DNA from: Pseudomonadota bacterium
Lineage (GTDB): Bacteria; Pseudomonadota; Gammaproteobacteria; Steroidobacterales; Steroidobacteraceae
Length of the DNA stretch: 64,000 nt
Assembly (NCBI GenBank): GCA_021843755.1
Contig: JAKBWB010000003.1
Location: 179,951 to 243,950, forward strand
Direction of reading: 5' to 3'
A program made the translations under genes and the position numbers. Below are positions 40,199 to 49,037 of this stretch, piece by piece. The notes under the pieces are model-generated. The model was not told the DNA's origin and searched no databases. It saw only the letters and a program-made list of their open reading frames with translations. The first letter of the stretch is position 1. Every line of letters starts with the position of its first letter.

Positions 40199-41121
40199 GC
40201 GATCTTCTCCGCGACCCGCAGCAGCGCGCTGCGCGCCCGGGGGTTGCGCGCAACCTCGGCTTGGCCGGCACGGAGCTTGCGCCCGATCCGCCGCAGCCGC
40301 GGCGCGAGCTGAGGGGGCACCGCAGGCAGATCCGCCAGAGCCGGATCGAGCTGCGCATGACGCGCGATGAATTGCTTGACCAGGCGGTCCTCAAGGGAAT
40401 GAAAGCCGATCACCACGAGCCGTCCGCCCGGGGCGAGCACCTCGAGCGCCGCGGCCAGTCCCCGCTCGAGCTGTCCCAACTCATCGTTGATGTACATCCG
40501 CAATGCTTGGAACGTACGGGTGGCGGGATGTTTCCCGGGCTCGCGCGTGCGCACCGCCCGCGCCACGAGCTCGGCCAGCTGGACGGTGCGCTCGATGGGC
40601 GCATGCTCACGGGCGGCGACGATCGCCTGGGCCACCCGGCGCGCGAACCGTTCCTCGCCGTAGGTCGCGATCACTTGCCGAATCTCCTCAACGCCGGCGC
40701 GCGCGAGCCACGCGGACACGGCCTCCCCGCGCGTCGGATCCATGCGCATATCGAGCGGGCCGTCGGCCCGAAAGCTGAACCCGCGCGCCGGCTGATCGAG
40801 CTGCGGCGAGGACACGCCGAGATCGAACAGCACGCCGCGGCACGGGCGGCCGCCCGCATGGACCGGCACCAGCTCGGCGAGTTGCGCGAACGGCGCGTGC
40901 ACCAGTGCGAGCCGCGTCTCGAGCGCAAAGCGCGTCCGCCCGGCCGCGATGGCCTCGGGATCCCGGTCGATCGCGAGCACACGGCCTTCTCGACCCAGGG
41001 CCTGGAGTATGAGTGCCGTATGACCGCCTCGCCCGAACGTCGCATCGACATAGAAGCCATTCGCCTCGAGGACCAATGCCGCGAGAGCTTCGGCGCCGAG
41101 CACCGCAATATGCTCAGCCAC
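40195..41121 (-). CDS. rsmH: 16S rRNA (cytosine-1402-N4) methyltransferase RsmH
   Basis: A 308-residue SAM-dependent methyltransferase. It has YVDATFGRGGHTALIL (SAM loop), AIDRDPEAIA, GVLFDLGVSSPQLDQPARGF, YGEERFARRVAQAI, TFQALRMYINDELGQLERGL and VIGFHSLEDRLVKQF. The start is a GTG; a stop lies in frame 15 codons upstream, and no good Shine-Dalgarno is visible. Residues 3-8 read EHIAVL where most relatives have HxPVL. RsmH and RsmI (43731) methylate the same C1402. Confidence 0.96.
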   Translation of the reverse strand: MAEHIAVLGAEALAALVLEANGFYVDATFGRGGHTALILQALGREGRVLAIDRDPEAIAAGRTRFALETRLALVHAPFAQLAELVPVHAGGRPCRGVLFDLGVSSPQLDQPARGFSFRADGPLDMRMDPTRGEAVSAWLARAGVEEIRQVIATYGEERFARRVAQAIVAAREHAPIERTVQLAELVARAVRTREPGKHPATRTFQALRMYINDELGQLERGLAAALEVLAPGGRLVVIGFHSLEDRLVKQFIARHAQLDPALADLPAVPPQLAPRLRRIGRKLRAGQAEVARNPRARSALLRVAEKIA

Positions 41122-41347
41122 GCCGGAAGCGGTCGCGAGCGACCCCCCGCAGTGCTCGATTCATGGGCCGTGCCCGCTCAAACATTGCGAACCACCTCGC
41201 CCGCCTCACCCTCTCGCCGCGCGCGTGCGGCGCGGCGCACCGCCCGCGCCTCGGAGCATTGCGCCGCACCGACCGCCCACATCCCGTCGTTCCCTGTCAT
41301 CACGCGCCCCGAAACACCGGCGATCCTCGCGGGCGCCGCGGGGCGCC

Positions 41348-41800
41348 TCAAAGCGCCAGCGTTTCCAGCTCCGAGGGCAGATCCGTGGCCGCCTGTTCCG
41401 CCTTGCGCCACTCCTCCAGCCGCTCGCCCCAAATCAACTCGTCCCACAGCTCGAATCGATTGCCCTGTCCGATCAACATGCCGTGATGCCCGAGGCCGGC
41501 ATACGCGCGCAGCTCCGGCGGCAGCAGCATCCGGCCGTGGCCGTCGAGCTCCAGATCCGTCGCATGGCCGACCATGAGCCGCTGCAGCCGGCGCGCCTGC
41601 ATATGCAGGCTCGGCAGGCTCATCAGCTTCGACTCGATCAGATCCCATTCGGGCAGCGGGTAGATGAGCAGGCAGCGATCCCGGTCCACGGTCACCACGA
41701 GCTTTCCCTGGGCGCGTTCGGTGATCTGCTCCCGATAGCGGGTCGGCATGACCATCCGGCCTTTGTCATCCAGGGTGATTTTGGTGGCGCCGCGAAACAT
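41348..41800 (-). CDS. mraZ: MraZ, regulator of the dcw cluster
   Basis: A 150-residue protein with two AbrB-like MraZ repeats: MFRGATKITLDDKGRMVMPTRYR at the start is split as FRGATKITLDDKGRMVMPTR, and the second is HATDLELDGHGRMLLPPELR, followed by GQGNRFELWDE. MraZ binds repeated TGGGA boxes upstream of its own gene and represses the cluster. The ATG at 41800 begins at the canonical MFRG; an earlier start would add 12 residues. A 226-nt gap separates it from rsmH. Confidence 0.96.
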   Translation of the reverse strand: MFRGATKITLDDKGRMVMPTRYREQITERAQGKLVVTVDRDRCLLIYPLPEWDLIESKLMSLPSLHMQARRLQRLMVGHATDLELDGHGRMLLPPELRAYAGLGHHGMLIGQGNRFELWDELIWGERLEEWRKAEQAATDLPSELETLAL

Positions 41801-41820
41801 GGATCTCGAGCGAGGATGAA

Positions 41821-41855
41821 TCCCATCCCCTCCCACTCTTTCCCACTTCGTCCCA
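41821..41855 (-). promoter_or_regulatory. Four MraZ-binding boxes
   Basis: On the minus strand TGGGA occurs four times with exact 10-bp periodicity (positions 41821-41825, 41831-41835, 41841-41845, 41851-41855), separated by 5-nt spacers. This is the known MraZ operator architecture, where E. coli has three such repeats. The first box overlaps the last base of the -10 element, so MraZ bound here should block transcription start. Confidence 0.93.
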
Positions 41856-41884
41856 CTATAGGAATCGCGGGCGCGCTATGTCAA
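41855..41884 (-). promoter_or_regulatory. mraZ (dcw cluster) promoter
   Basis: On the minus strand, TTGACA (41879-41884) and TATAGT (41855-41860) are 18 nt apart, a near-consensus sigma-70 promoter. Transcription would start near 41848, inside the MraZ boxes, giving a leader of about 48 nt before the mraZ ATG. It probably drives the whole dcw cluster. Confidence 0.8.
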
Positions 41885-42011
41885 TTGAATTAACGTGAAA
41901 AGGTCATATGCGCGTTGAGTTATGTCGCACGTGTCGCCGGTCATCAACAGCGCTGATTTTAGCATTCATCTTCTGAATCAGCGGGTTGTGACCTTAACCT
42001 TATCCAATGCA

Positions 42012-42443
42012 TTAGATGCCGCCGGCGCCACCGTCGGCCGAGAACGCATGTTTGATCCACTCGATGCGCGGTCGTGCCGTCCCGGGCGCCTCGACCGTTA
42101 CCACGTCGAAGCGCAGCCGCCAGTGCGCCCACTGGGGCCGTGTCTGCAGCAGTCTCGAGGCCGCCCGCAGCAGGCGGGTCCGCTTGCGTCCATCGACGCT
42201 GGCGGCCGCGCCGCCAAAGGCCTGAGAGGCCCGCGAGCGGACCTCGACCACGGCAAGCTCCTCACCGCAGCGCGCGACGATATCCAGCTCACCGCAGCGA
42301 CAACGGAAGTTGCACAAGAGAACCTCGGCGCCCTGCGCCCGCAGGAATTGCGCCGCCGCGCGCTCCGCGGCGCAACCGGTGCGCCGGGCGGCGGCGGCCC
42401 GGCGCCCCCGCTCAGTGGCGGGGCAGAATCCGGATCTGCCCAT
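42012..42443 (-). CDS. yraN: YraN family (UPF0102) nuclease-like protein
   Basis: A 143-residue protein with the UPF0102 restriction-endonuclease-like core: TGCAAERAAAQFLRAQGAEV, LCNFRCRCGELDIVARCGEELAVVEVRSR (the E...D...E/V-x-V pattern), and GGAAASVDGRKRTRLLRAAS. The N terminus is basic. It overlaps the lpoA stop by 32 nt. In many gammaproteobacteria yraN follows lpoA. The biochemical role is unsettled, though a Holliday-junction or nuclease role has been suggested for the fold. Confidence 0.9.
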   Translation of the reverse strand: MGRSGFCPATERGRRAAAARRTGCAAERAAAQFLRAQGAEVLLCNFRCRCGELDIVARCGEELAVVEVRSRASQAFGGAAASVDGRKRTRLLRAASRLLQTRPQWAHWRLRFDVVTVEAPGTARPRIEWIKHAFSADGGAGGI

Positions 42444-43674
42444 TTTCCAGCTTCGCCCAGATCAGACCGCGATGAATGTGGCCGCCCGGCCCCAGCCGCA
42501 ACCGTCCCGTCAGGCCGTTCGGATCGATGAGTCCGCCAGGGCCGACATGTCCCTCGAGCAGCGCCACCGTGAGGTGATAGGCATCGAACCCGAACGCGAA
42601 CAGCCGGCCGAGATGCGGGCCGCCGGCCGGCCAGGCCTCTCGGGCGGCGGCCCGCACGGCATCGGGAAGCGGGCCGCCGAGCATCCACGGCATGTCGAGA
42701 AACCGCAGGCCGTCGAGATTCTCGTTGGCCGTCGGATCGGGCACGAACGCGTCGGAGGTGGAATAAGTGGGCACACCGTTGGCGTAAAAAAAGCGCAGCT
42801 CCGGCTCGATCTGCCGCTCGGCGCTCGCCGGCGCCGGGGCGAAGATGAACTGGATGTCCTGGCGCCGGCGCGGAACGAACTTCAGCGGCATCCCGAACAG
42901 CGACTCCAGGTCCCGCAGCCGCTGGTAGCTCTGGTTGATCAGCAGCACGTGCGTGATCGGCCCGGCATAGTCGTTGCGGCTCAGATCGATGCGCGTGGTG
43001 GCGAGCAGCCGTCCCCCGCCGGCCTGGAACTGCCGCCTGAACGCATCGAGCACCCGCGTGCCCCATTGTCCCGAGGGCACGATGGCGATCCCGACCCGAT
43101 GGCCATCGGCCAACACGCGCCGCGCCACCATCCGCGCTTCGGCGGTGGGCGAGAGGGCGAACTGGTAGAAGCGCTGCGGGGCACGCGCGCCGTGCGGGAG
43201 GAAATTCAGCGCAAGCATCGGCGGATGCGCCGCACCCTCGGCTGCGGCGGCGGCGGCGGCCACGTTGGGACGGGTGAGCGGACCGACGATGAAATCCGCG
43301 CCATGGCGCGCGGCGCGCTCGATCAGGCCCTGCATGGAGCCTGCCGTAGCCGTGTTGTAAATGCGCACGTGCGGCCGTTGCGCCGGCGGCAACTGATAAT
43401 ACGCGGTGAGGAAGCCGTCCCGCACGCTCTGTCCCGCGCCGGAGAGCGGACCGCTCTCCGGCAGCAGCAGCGCGATGCGGACCTTGGGCAGAGGAATCCG
43501 GACCGCCCGCACGCGCGGCCGGGAAACAGGAGGGCGCCTCGACACCGCGGCGCGGGGGACGCTCCTCGAGGGCGCATACGGGCGCACCGCGGTGGCGCAC
43601 CCGGCGATCAGCGCTGCGGCCGCGCACAGCGCGGCCAGCCGGAACATTCGCTGCATGATGGGCAAGCCTTTCAC
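42412..43674 (-). CDS. lpoA: LpoA-like lipoprotein activator of PBP1a
   Basis: A 420-residue outer-membrane lipoprotein. The signal peptide (MFRLAALCAAAALIAGC) ends in a lipobox LIAGC. A Pro/Arg-rich linker precedes a periplasmic-binding-protein fold (IALLLPESGPLSGAGQSVRD, FIVGPLTRPNV, VGIAIVPSGQWG, THVLLINQSYQRLRDL). E. coli LpoA has an extra N-terminal TPR domain that is missing here, so this is the short form. The GTG at 43674 follows AAGGA and is preferred; an ATG at 43656 is possible. It should stimulate PBP1a. Confidence 0.88.
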   Translation of the reverse strand: MKGLPIMQRMFRLAALCAAAALIAGCATAVRPYAPSRSVPRAAVSRRPPVSRPRVRAVRIPLPKVRIALLLPESGPLSGAGQSVRDGFLTAYYQLPPAQRPHVRIYNTATAGSMQGLIERAARHGADFIVGPLTRPNVAAAAAAAEGAAHPPMLALNFLPHGARAPQRFYQFALSPTAEARMVARRVLADGHRVGIAIVPSGQWGTRVLDAFRRQFQAGGGRLLATTRIDLSRNDYAGPITHVLLINQSYQRLRDLESLFGMPLKFVPRRRQDIQFIFAPAPASAERQIEPELRFFYANGVPTYSTSDAFVPDPTANENLDGLRFLDMPWMLGGPLPDAVRAAAREAWPAGGPHLGRLFAFGFDAYHLTVALLEGHVGPGGLIDPNGLTGRLRLGPGGHIHRGLIWAKLENGQIRILPRH

Positions 43675-43730
43675 TGCCGGTTCCTTTAGGGTCAAGATTA
43701 CCTCTCATCGGGCTTAGCGCGAGAATTAAA

Positions 43731-44582
43731 TTGACCAGGATCCAGGGCCGGTTGCAGGTCGTGGCGACGCCGATCGGCAACCTCGGCGACCTCGGCGCGC
43801 GGGCGCGCGAGGCGCTGTCGCGCGCCGACGCCGTCGTGGCCGAAGACACCCGGCGCACGCGTACGCTGTTGAGCGCGCTCGGCCTTTCCCGGCCGCTGAT
43901 CTCGCTGCACACGCACAACGAATCGCAGCGCGTGCCGCAGCTGCTCGCCCGTCTCGGCGCCGGAGAGACGCTCGCACTGGTGAGTGATGCCGGCACTCCG
44001 CTGTTGTCGGATCCGGGCTACGAGTTGGTGCGCGCGGCCGCGGCGGCGGACATCCCGGTCGAGGCCATTCCCGGACCGAGCGCCCTCACCGCGGCCCTCG
44101 CCTGCGCGGGGCTGCCGGTCAACCGCTTCTGCTTCGAAGGGTTCGTGGCGGCCAAGGAGCGCGAGCGGCGCGCGCAGCTTGCACGTCTGGCCGGCGAGCC
44201 GCGCACGCTGGTGTTCTTCGAGGCGCCCCATCGCATCGCGGCGATGCTGGCCGACCTCGCCGCCGCGCTCGGCCCCGAGCGGCACGCCGCCGTCGCACGC
44301 GAACTCACCAAAACGCACGAGACCGTCTATCGCGGCACGCTCGGGGAGCTCGCCGCACGCGCCGCGCAGGAGGAGAGCTTCCGGCGCGGCGAGTTGACCG
44401 TGGTCGTCGCCGGGGCGCCCCAGCGGGACTCGGCTGTTGACGAGGCGCTGTTGCGCCGCACGGTTCAGCTGCTGGCCCGGGAGCTTCCGCCCGGACGAGC
44501 CGCCGCGCTCGCCGCCCAGCTGACGGGGGCAAGCCGCGCCGACGCCTACGCGCTCGTGCTGCAGCACGTGAAAGAACCGTGA
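43731..44582 (+). CDS. rsmI: 16S rRNA (cytidine-1402-2'-O) methyltransferase RsmI
   Basis: A 283-residue tetrapyrrole-methylase-fold enzyme. It has VVATPIGNLGDLGARAREAL, VVAEDTRRTRTLLSALGL, VSDAGTPLLSDPGYELV, IPGPSALTAALACAGLP and FFEAPHRIAAMLADL, with a C-terminal helical domain. The start is a TTG at 43731; no better start lies in frame before the conserved region. It is divergent from lpoA, whose TTG/GTG starts lie about 57 nt away. Confidence 0.95.
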   Translation: MTRIQGRLQVVATPIGNLGDLGARAREALSRADAVVAEDTRRTRTLLSALGLSRPLISLHTHNESQRVPQLLARLGAGETLALVSDAGTPLLSDPGYELVRAAAAADIPVEAIPGPSALTAALACAGLPVNRFCFEGFVAAKERERRAQLARLAGEPRTLVFFEAPHRIAAMLADLAAALGPERHAAVARELTKTHETVYRGTLGELAARAAQEESFRRGELTVVVAGAPQRDSAVDEALLRRTVQLLARELPPGRAAALAAQLTGASRADAYALVLQHVKEP

Positions 44583-44674
44583 CGCCTCCGCGGCCGGATC
44601 CGGCCCGCCTCGCAAATCCCGATCGCCGGCGCTTGGGTCGGCGCGGGCCGGGGCACAACCCATAACGCAAAAAA

Positions 44675-45148
44675 GGGGAGCCGGCCTGTAAGCCGGGTTC
44701 TGTCACGCGGTGAGCGCCCCCGCAAGGAGGCGGCCGCGCGAGGCAATCATTCCTCTGCGATCCACGTCGCCGTGAACCTGTAGCAGCCTACCCGGAAGCG
44801 CGCGCGGATCGGCGCTGCGAGCCCGTTGCCGGAACCCGCTGCTCCCCTATTTGGCCTTGCTCCAGGTGGGGTTTGCCGTGCCGGCCTTGTTACCAAAGCC
44901 GCGGTGCGCTCTTACCGCACCGTTTCACCCTTGCCGTCCCCCGCCCGTGCCGCGTGAGCGACTCGAGCGAAGGCTTGGGCGGTCTACTCTCTGTTGCACT
45001 TTCCGTGAACGTACGCCGCACACGAAGCTGACGCTGCGCGCACCACGCCGTCCCCCAGGCGTTACCTGGCACCCTGATCCGCCGGAGCCCGGACTTTCCT
45101 CCCCCCCGTCCCAATGGGACGGGGCAGCGATTGCCCGGCCGGCTCCCC
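44675..45148 (-). ncRNA. rnpB: RNase P RNA (M1 RNA, type A)
   Basis: The minus strand carries the conserved RNase P blocks in order: GAGGAAAGTCCGGGCTCC, CAGGGTGCCAGGTAACGCC, AACAGAGAGTAGACCGCC, GGTGCGGTAAGAGCGCACCG, CCACCTGGAGCAAGGCCAAA, GGGTAGGCTGC and ACAGAACCCGGCTTA. P1 forms from GGGGAGCCGGCC (45137-45148) and its exact complement (44675-44686). Six T residues follow on the minus strand (44669-44674), so the P1 3' strand doubles as a terminator-like end. At about 474 nt it is longer than E. coli M1 RNA (377 nt). Confidence 0.96.
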
Positions 45149-45192
45149 GGCACCTGAATACCAGAACCGGCCCGCCGGCGCAAAGCGCCCGA

Positions 45193-45615
45193 TCATTTCA
45201 CCACGCGCAGCTGCGGACGCTTGGCGCCCGCGCCGCCCTCCTCGCCTTGCCGGGGTCCCGGGCGGGATCCCGGCGGCTCGGGTGATTCCGGTCCGCCGTC
45301 CTGATCGGGGAACATCATCCCCTCGCCCGTCTCGCGCGCGTAGACGCCCATCACGGCCGCGACCGGGAAGCGCACGTGATGGATCACGCCGGCGAAGCGG
45401 GCGTCGAACTCCACCATGTCATTATCGATCTTCAGTCTCTGGGTGGCCGAGTAGCTCAAATTCAGGACCAGCTTGCCCTCCTGCACGTAGGAGTGCGGAA
45501 TGTCCTCGCCGGCGCGCCCGGCGTCCACGATCACGTGCGGCGTATGACCGCTGTCGGTGATCCACTGGTGCATGGCGCGCAGCAAATACGGTCGTTTGGA
45601 CGGTGACTTGAGCAT
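45193..45615 (-). CDS. sspB: SspB, ClpXP adaptor
   Basis: A 140-residue adaptor that delivers ssrA-tagged proteins to ClpXP. The N-terminal substrate-binding domain has RPYLLRAMHQWITDSG, TPHVIVDAG, LNLSYSATQRLKIDNDMVEF and FPVAAVMGVYARETGEGMMF. A Pro/Gly/Glu linker leads to the ClpX-docking tail RPQLRVVK. It lies 9 nt after sspA, the usual operon. Confidence 0.95.
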   Translation of the reverse strand: MLKSPSKRPYLLRAMHQWITDSGHTPHVIVDAGRAGEDIPHSYVQEGKLVLNLSYSATQRLKIDNDMVEFDARFAGVIHHVRFPVAAVMGVYARETGEGMMFPDQDGGPESPEPPGSRPGPRQGEEGGAGAKRPQLRVVK

Positions 45616-45624
45616 CGCGGCGCT

Positions 45625-46245
45625 CTAGCGGTGCATCGCCCGCTCGGCATCCGAGAGTGCGCGCGCGAAGGCCGGCCGCGCGAAAATCCGGCTCTGATAC
45701 CTGACGATGGGCTGCGCCTTCGGCGGCAGCTCGATCTGATAGTACGGCAACCGCCACAGCACCGGCGCGACAGTGGCATCAACCAGGGAAAACTCGTCCG
45801 AGAGAAAGAATGGCTTCAATTGGAACAGCTCGACTCCTTGCACGATCGTATCGAGGAGGATTTTTCTCAACCTCGGTAGTTGCCTGCGGTCCTCCTCCCG
45901 CCCGATCTGGACGAGCAGACTGTACCAGTCGCGCTCGATGCGATAAAGCGCCAGGCGAAACTGCGCGCGCGTGACCGGGTCGGCGGGCATCAGGGGCGGA
46001 TGCGGGAAGCGCTCATCGAGATACTCGATGATCACTCGCGAGTCGTACAGCACCAGATCGCGGTCGACCAACGTGGGCAGGGAATGATCGGGGTTCAGAT
46101 CGAGAAGATCCTCCGGGAGGCTGCCCGGCGCCACACTGACCACCTCCAAATCGATGTTCTTCTCGGCCAGGACGATGCGCGTCCGATGGCTCCATGCGTC
46201 CGCCGGCGCCGAGAACAGCGTCATGATGGCTCGTCTGCTCGACAC
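45625..46245 (-). CDS. sspA: SspA, stringent starvation protein A
   Basis: A 206-residue GST-fold protein that binds RNA polymerase in E. coli and affects stationary-phase transcription. Visible: IMTLFSAPADAWSHRTRIVL, LNPDHSLPTLVDRDLVLYDS, VIIEYLDERFPHPPLMPADP and a helical C-terminal domain. The GTG at 46245 has GGAG 7 nt upstream and gives the usual few residues before MTLF. It lacks the Cys/Ser of active GSTs, as is normal for SspA. Confidence 0.93.
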   Translation of the reverse strand: MSSRRAIMTLFSAPADAWSHRTRIVLAEKNIDLEVVSVAPGSLPEDLLDLNPDHSLPTLVDRDLVLYDSRVIIEYLDERFPHPPLMPADPVTRAQFRLALYRIERDWYSLLVQIGREEDRRQLPRLRKILLDTIVQGVELFQLKPFFLSDEFSLVDATVAPVLWRLPYYQIELPPKAQPIVRYQSRIFARPAFARALSDAERAMHR

Positions 46246-46820
46246 TGTACCGCTCCCACCGCCCAGCCGGCTCAACCTGCCCGATCTTACCGCTTCGGGC
46301 ACCCGCGCCGAGTTGCTTCGTTCGCAGCTCGGGCACATCGACGCGCCGAGTCCGCTCAGCGGACGTCCTGGCAGTATTCGCGCTTCAGCAGCCGGGCGGG
46401 CACAGCGGAGATGGCCGCGGACGGACAGACCAGGTTGTTTACCCCGATGGCGCGCCCCCGCGGGCGAGGACTCGGGCCATCGGCAGCGCCGGCGCACTCG
46501 GTCATCGGAAGAGCCTCCCAATTTCCGCCCCAATTTCCGCGCGATTTCGCCCAACGCCGGGCCGGACCCGTCTTCTTGCGCCACGAGAAGCGCCGCGCGC
46601 GGTTTCCGGCTCGTCGGAGGTAGGTGCATTATACACACTCGCCCTCCCGCCGCGGACCGCCCCCCGGCACGCCGCGCCGCGGCGAGCGGCCCGGACAGCC
46701 TGTGCCCGGGTTGCCCCGGCGGGCCAACGCCGTTGGCGGTGCTCTACAATCGCCGCGACCAGCGCCGCGTGCCGATGCGCACCGGGGGGACGGGCGGCAG
46801 CGAATAGGAGGATCCACGAC
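46246..46820. other. Non-coding region between sspA and the DegS-like gene
   Basis: I see no gene supported by codon use or motifs here. In many relatives the cytochrome bc1 genes (petABC) lie upstream of sspA; they are absent. A -10-like TACAAT lies at 46745-46750, 71 nt before the protease gene, without a clear -35. Confidence 0.4.
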
Positions 46821-47981
46821 ATGGCACAACGTTTGAGCCGAGCCCTGACCTTCATCGCCGGATCCGTGGTCGGCGGCCTGGCACTGGCATTCGTGATCGT
46901 GGCGCTGCATCCGAGCCTGATCACCCAGCCGCGACGCTCCGCGGCGCGCGCGCACGCCGCCCCGACAGCGGCGGCGCGCGGGGCGCAGCGGCGCGAGCCG
47001 CCGGTGGTGAGCTACGCCTCGGCCGTCGAGCGGGCCGCCCCGGCGGTGGTCAACATCTACACGGCGCGGCTGGTCACCGAGCAAGTCAATCCCTTTCCAC
47101 CCTTCGCGCCGTTTTCCGGTCTGTTCGGCAACCTTCTGCCCGAGTACCGCCAGCGCATCGAGCGCACCCTGGGCTCGGGCGTCATCATCGACAAGCAGGG
47201 ACACATCGTCACCAACTACCACGTCATCGCCAACGCCGAGGCGATCCGCGTGCAGCTCGCCGACGGCCGCATCGCCAAGCCGCGCATCGTCGGGGTGGAT
47301 CCGGACACCGATCTGGCGGTGCTGCAGATCAGCCTGCCGCACCTGCCGGTCATCACGTTCGGCCATTCCAGACAGGTGCGCGTCGGCGACGTGGTGCTCG
47401 CCATCGGCGATCCGCTCGGGCTGTCGCAGACGGTGACCAACGGCATCGTCAGCGCCACGGGCCGCGAGAATTTCGGCATCTCCGCCTTCGACAATTTCAT
47501 CCAGACCGACGCGCCGATCAATTTCGGCAACTCCGGCGGCGCCCTGGTCAATTCCAACGGCCAGCTGATCGGCATCAACACGGCGATCGTCGCCAAGAGC
47601 CTCGGGGTGGAGGGCATCGGCTTCGCCATCCCGGTCGACATCGTGCGCGGGGTGGTGCACGACATCATCAAATACGGCAAGGTCATCCGCGGCTGGATCG
47701 GCATCGTTCCCGAGGACATCTCCAACACCGAGGCGCACCAGGTCGGGCTCGCTCGCGGCGGAGTGGTCATCGCCAACATGTACGTGGACAGCCCCGCGCA
47801 GCAGGCGGGACTGAAGGCCGGCGACCTGCTGCTCGACCTCGACGGCAAGCCGGTGCACTCGGCCGAGCAGGCGCGCGTGGAGATCGCCAGTCGCAAGCCG
47901 GGCTCGAGGCTCGCCGTGCGCGTGCTGCGCGGCACACGCACGCTCAACGTGACGGTACAGGTGAAGCAGCAGCCCAAGTGA
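46821..47981 (+). CDS. DegS/AlgW-type periplasmic serine protease
   Basis: A 386-residue HtrA-family protease with one N-terminal membrane anchor (about 9-30), a trypsin-like domain and a single PDZ domain. The catalytic triad is H134 (TNYHVI), D164 (DTDLAVL) and S238 (FGNSGGAL). One PDZ and the anchor suit DegS/AlgW, which cut anti-sigma factor RseA/MucA after sensing misfolded outer-membrane proteins. The GGAGG before the ATG is strong. It resembles AlgW more than the two-PDZ DegP. No rseA or rpoE is in this window. Confidence 0.93.
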   Translation: MAQRLSRALTFIAGSVVGGLALAFVIVALHPSLITQPRRSAARAHAAPTAAARGAQRREPPVVSYASAVERAAPAVVNIYTARLVTEQVNPFPPFAPFSGLFGNLLPEYRQRIERTLGSGVIIDKQGHIVTNYHVIANAEAIRVQLADGRIAKPRIVGVDPDTDLAVLQISLPHLPVITFGHSRQVRVGDVVLAIGDPLGLSQTVTNGIVSATGRENFGISAFDNFIQTDAPINFGNSGGALVNSNGQLIGINTAIVAKSLGVEGIGFAIPVDIVRGVVHDIIKYGKVIRGWIGIVPEDISNTEAHQVGLARGGVVIANMYVDSPAQQAGLKAGDLLLDLDGKPVHSAEQARVEIASRKPGSRLAVRVLRGTRTLNVTVQVKQQPK

Positions 47982-48036
47982 GCACACCGGACATTGCGCT
48001 ACCATTGGCACGCACCCCGATCACGCAGGACCCGGC

Positions 48037-48744
48037 ATGCAGAAGATTCACATCCGCAGATTCGCGACCCGCGCCGAACTCGACAGTGCGCTCGCCGCGC
48101 GGCTCGAGCAGGCGATCCTGGCCGCCGCGCAGTCCCCCGCGGCCATCATGCTCTCCGGCGGCCATACGCCGCTGCCGGCGTACCGGCAGCTCGCCGCACG
48201 CCTCCGGCCCCTCGACGCCCGCCAGCGCGCGCACCTGCACGTGCTGTTCTCCGACGATCGCTACGTCCCGCGGGATTCCGAGGCGAGCAACTACCACGCC
48301 TCGCGGCCGCTGCTCGATGCCCTCGCCCTGCCCGAGGCACAGGTACTGCGGGTGCGCACCGAGCTGCCGCTCGAGCAGGCCGCGCTCGATTACCAGACGC
48401 GGCTGGGCGCGCTGTTGGATCAGAGCGTGCCGGTCACGCTCGGCATGCTCGGTGTCGGGGCCGATGGCCACACCGCCTCGCTGTTCCGGCCCGATGATCT
48501 GGCCCGTGCGCGCGGTCGGCTCGCCATTGCGGTGAGCCGACCGGACGGCCTCTCGGGCATCAGCGTGACGCCGGAGTTCCTGGCGCACGTTCCCGAGCCG
48601 TTCTTCGTCGTGGCCGGCACGGGCAAGGAAGCCGCGCTCGCGGGACTCGAGCACGAAGACCCCGGCGTGGTCGCGGTCCAAGCCGTGCAGGGCTGCGCGC
48701 GTGCCGAGCTCTGGGTGGAACGAGCGGCCGAGGGCGGTAGCTGA
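48037..48744 (+). CDS. pgl: 6-phosphogluconolactonase (DevB/Pgl type)
   Basis: A 235-residue sugar-isomerase-fold enzyme that hydrolyses 6-phosphogluconolactone in the oxidative pentose phosphate pathway. It has IMLSGGHTPLPAYRQLA, LFSDDRYVPRDSEASNY, LGMLGVGADGHTASLF (catalytic His) and a C-terminal helix. The gene for 6-phosphogluconate dehydrogenase lies nearby at 50615, so the two steps may be linked; zwf is not present. The start follows a weak Shine-Dalgarno. Confidence 0.93.
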   Translation: MQKIHIRRFATRAELDSALAARLEQAILAAAQSPAAIMLSGGHTPLPAYRQLAARLRPLDARQRAHLHVLFSDDRYVPRDSEASNYHASRPLLDALALPEAQVLRVRTELPLEQAALDYQTRLGALLDQSVPVTLGMLGVGADGHTASLFRPDDLARARGRLAIAVSRPDGLSGISVTPEFLAHVPEPFFVVAGTGKEAALAGLEHEDPGVVAVQAVQGCARAELWVERAAEGGS

Positions 48745-49037
48745 ACCCGGGCCCCGCGAGCGCCGCACGCACGCCCGCCAGCGAAATTCCTTGCCGCCGC
48801 GCGGCGCGGCGGGCGTCACTGTGCCAACCACGACGATCGAGATCACGCCGGGACGGTAGAGCGGCACGCAAGATGACCCGCGGGGCCGCGCGGATCGATT
48901 ACAATCGCGCCGGCGCCGCTGGACGGCCCGACCGCAGAGCAAGCGCGCATCGAAGCATGGTCCATGCCGCGCATGCGGCCCGCGGGCGCGCAGCGGCCGA
49001 TGCGCGCCATGCGTTCCCATCAAACAGGAGACGGACG

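Noticed and set aside
41178..41648. A 156-codon frame spanning the mraZ 3' half and the gap to rsmH
   Set aside because: It is out of frame with mraZ and its translation is Arg/Ala-rich without any recognisable domain.
41952..41982. GCTGATT...AATCAGC hairpin between yraN and mraZ
   Set aside because: The stem is 7 bp with a 17-nt loop and no T run, too weak to call a terminator.
46013..46807. Several 100-240 codon frames between sspA and the protease gene
   Set aside because: None has recognisable motifs, a ribosome site or neighbours that support it; they overlap each other in conflicting frames.
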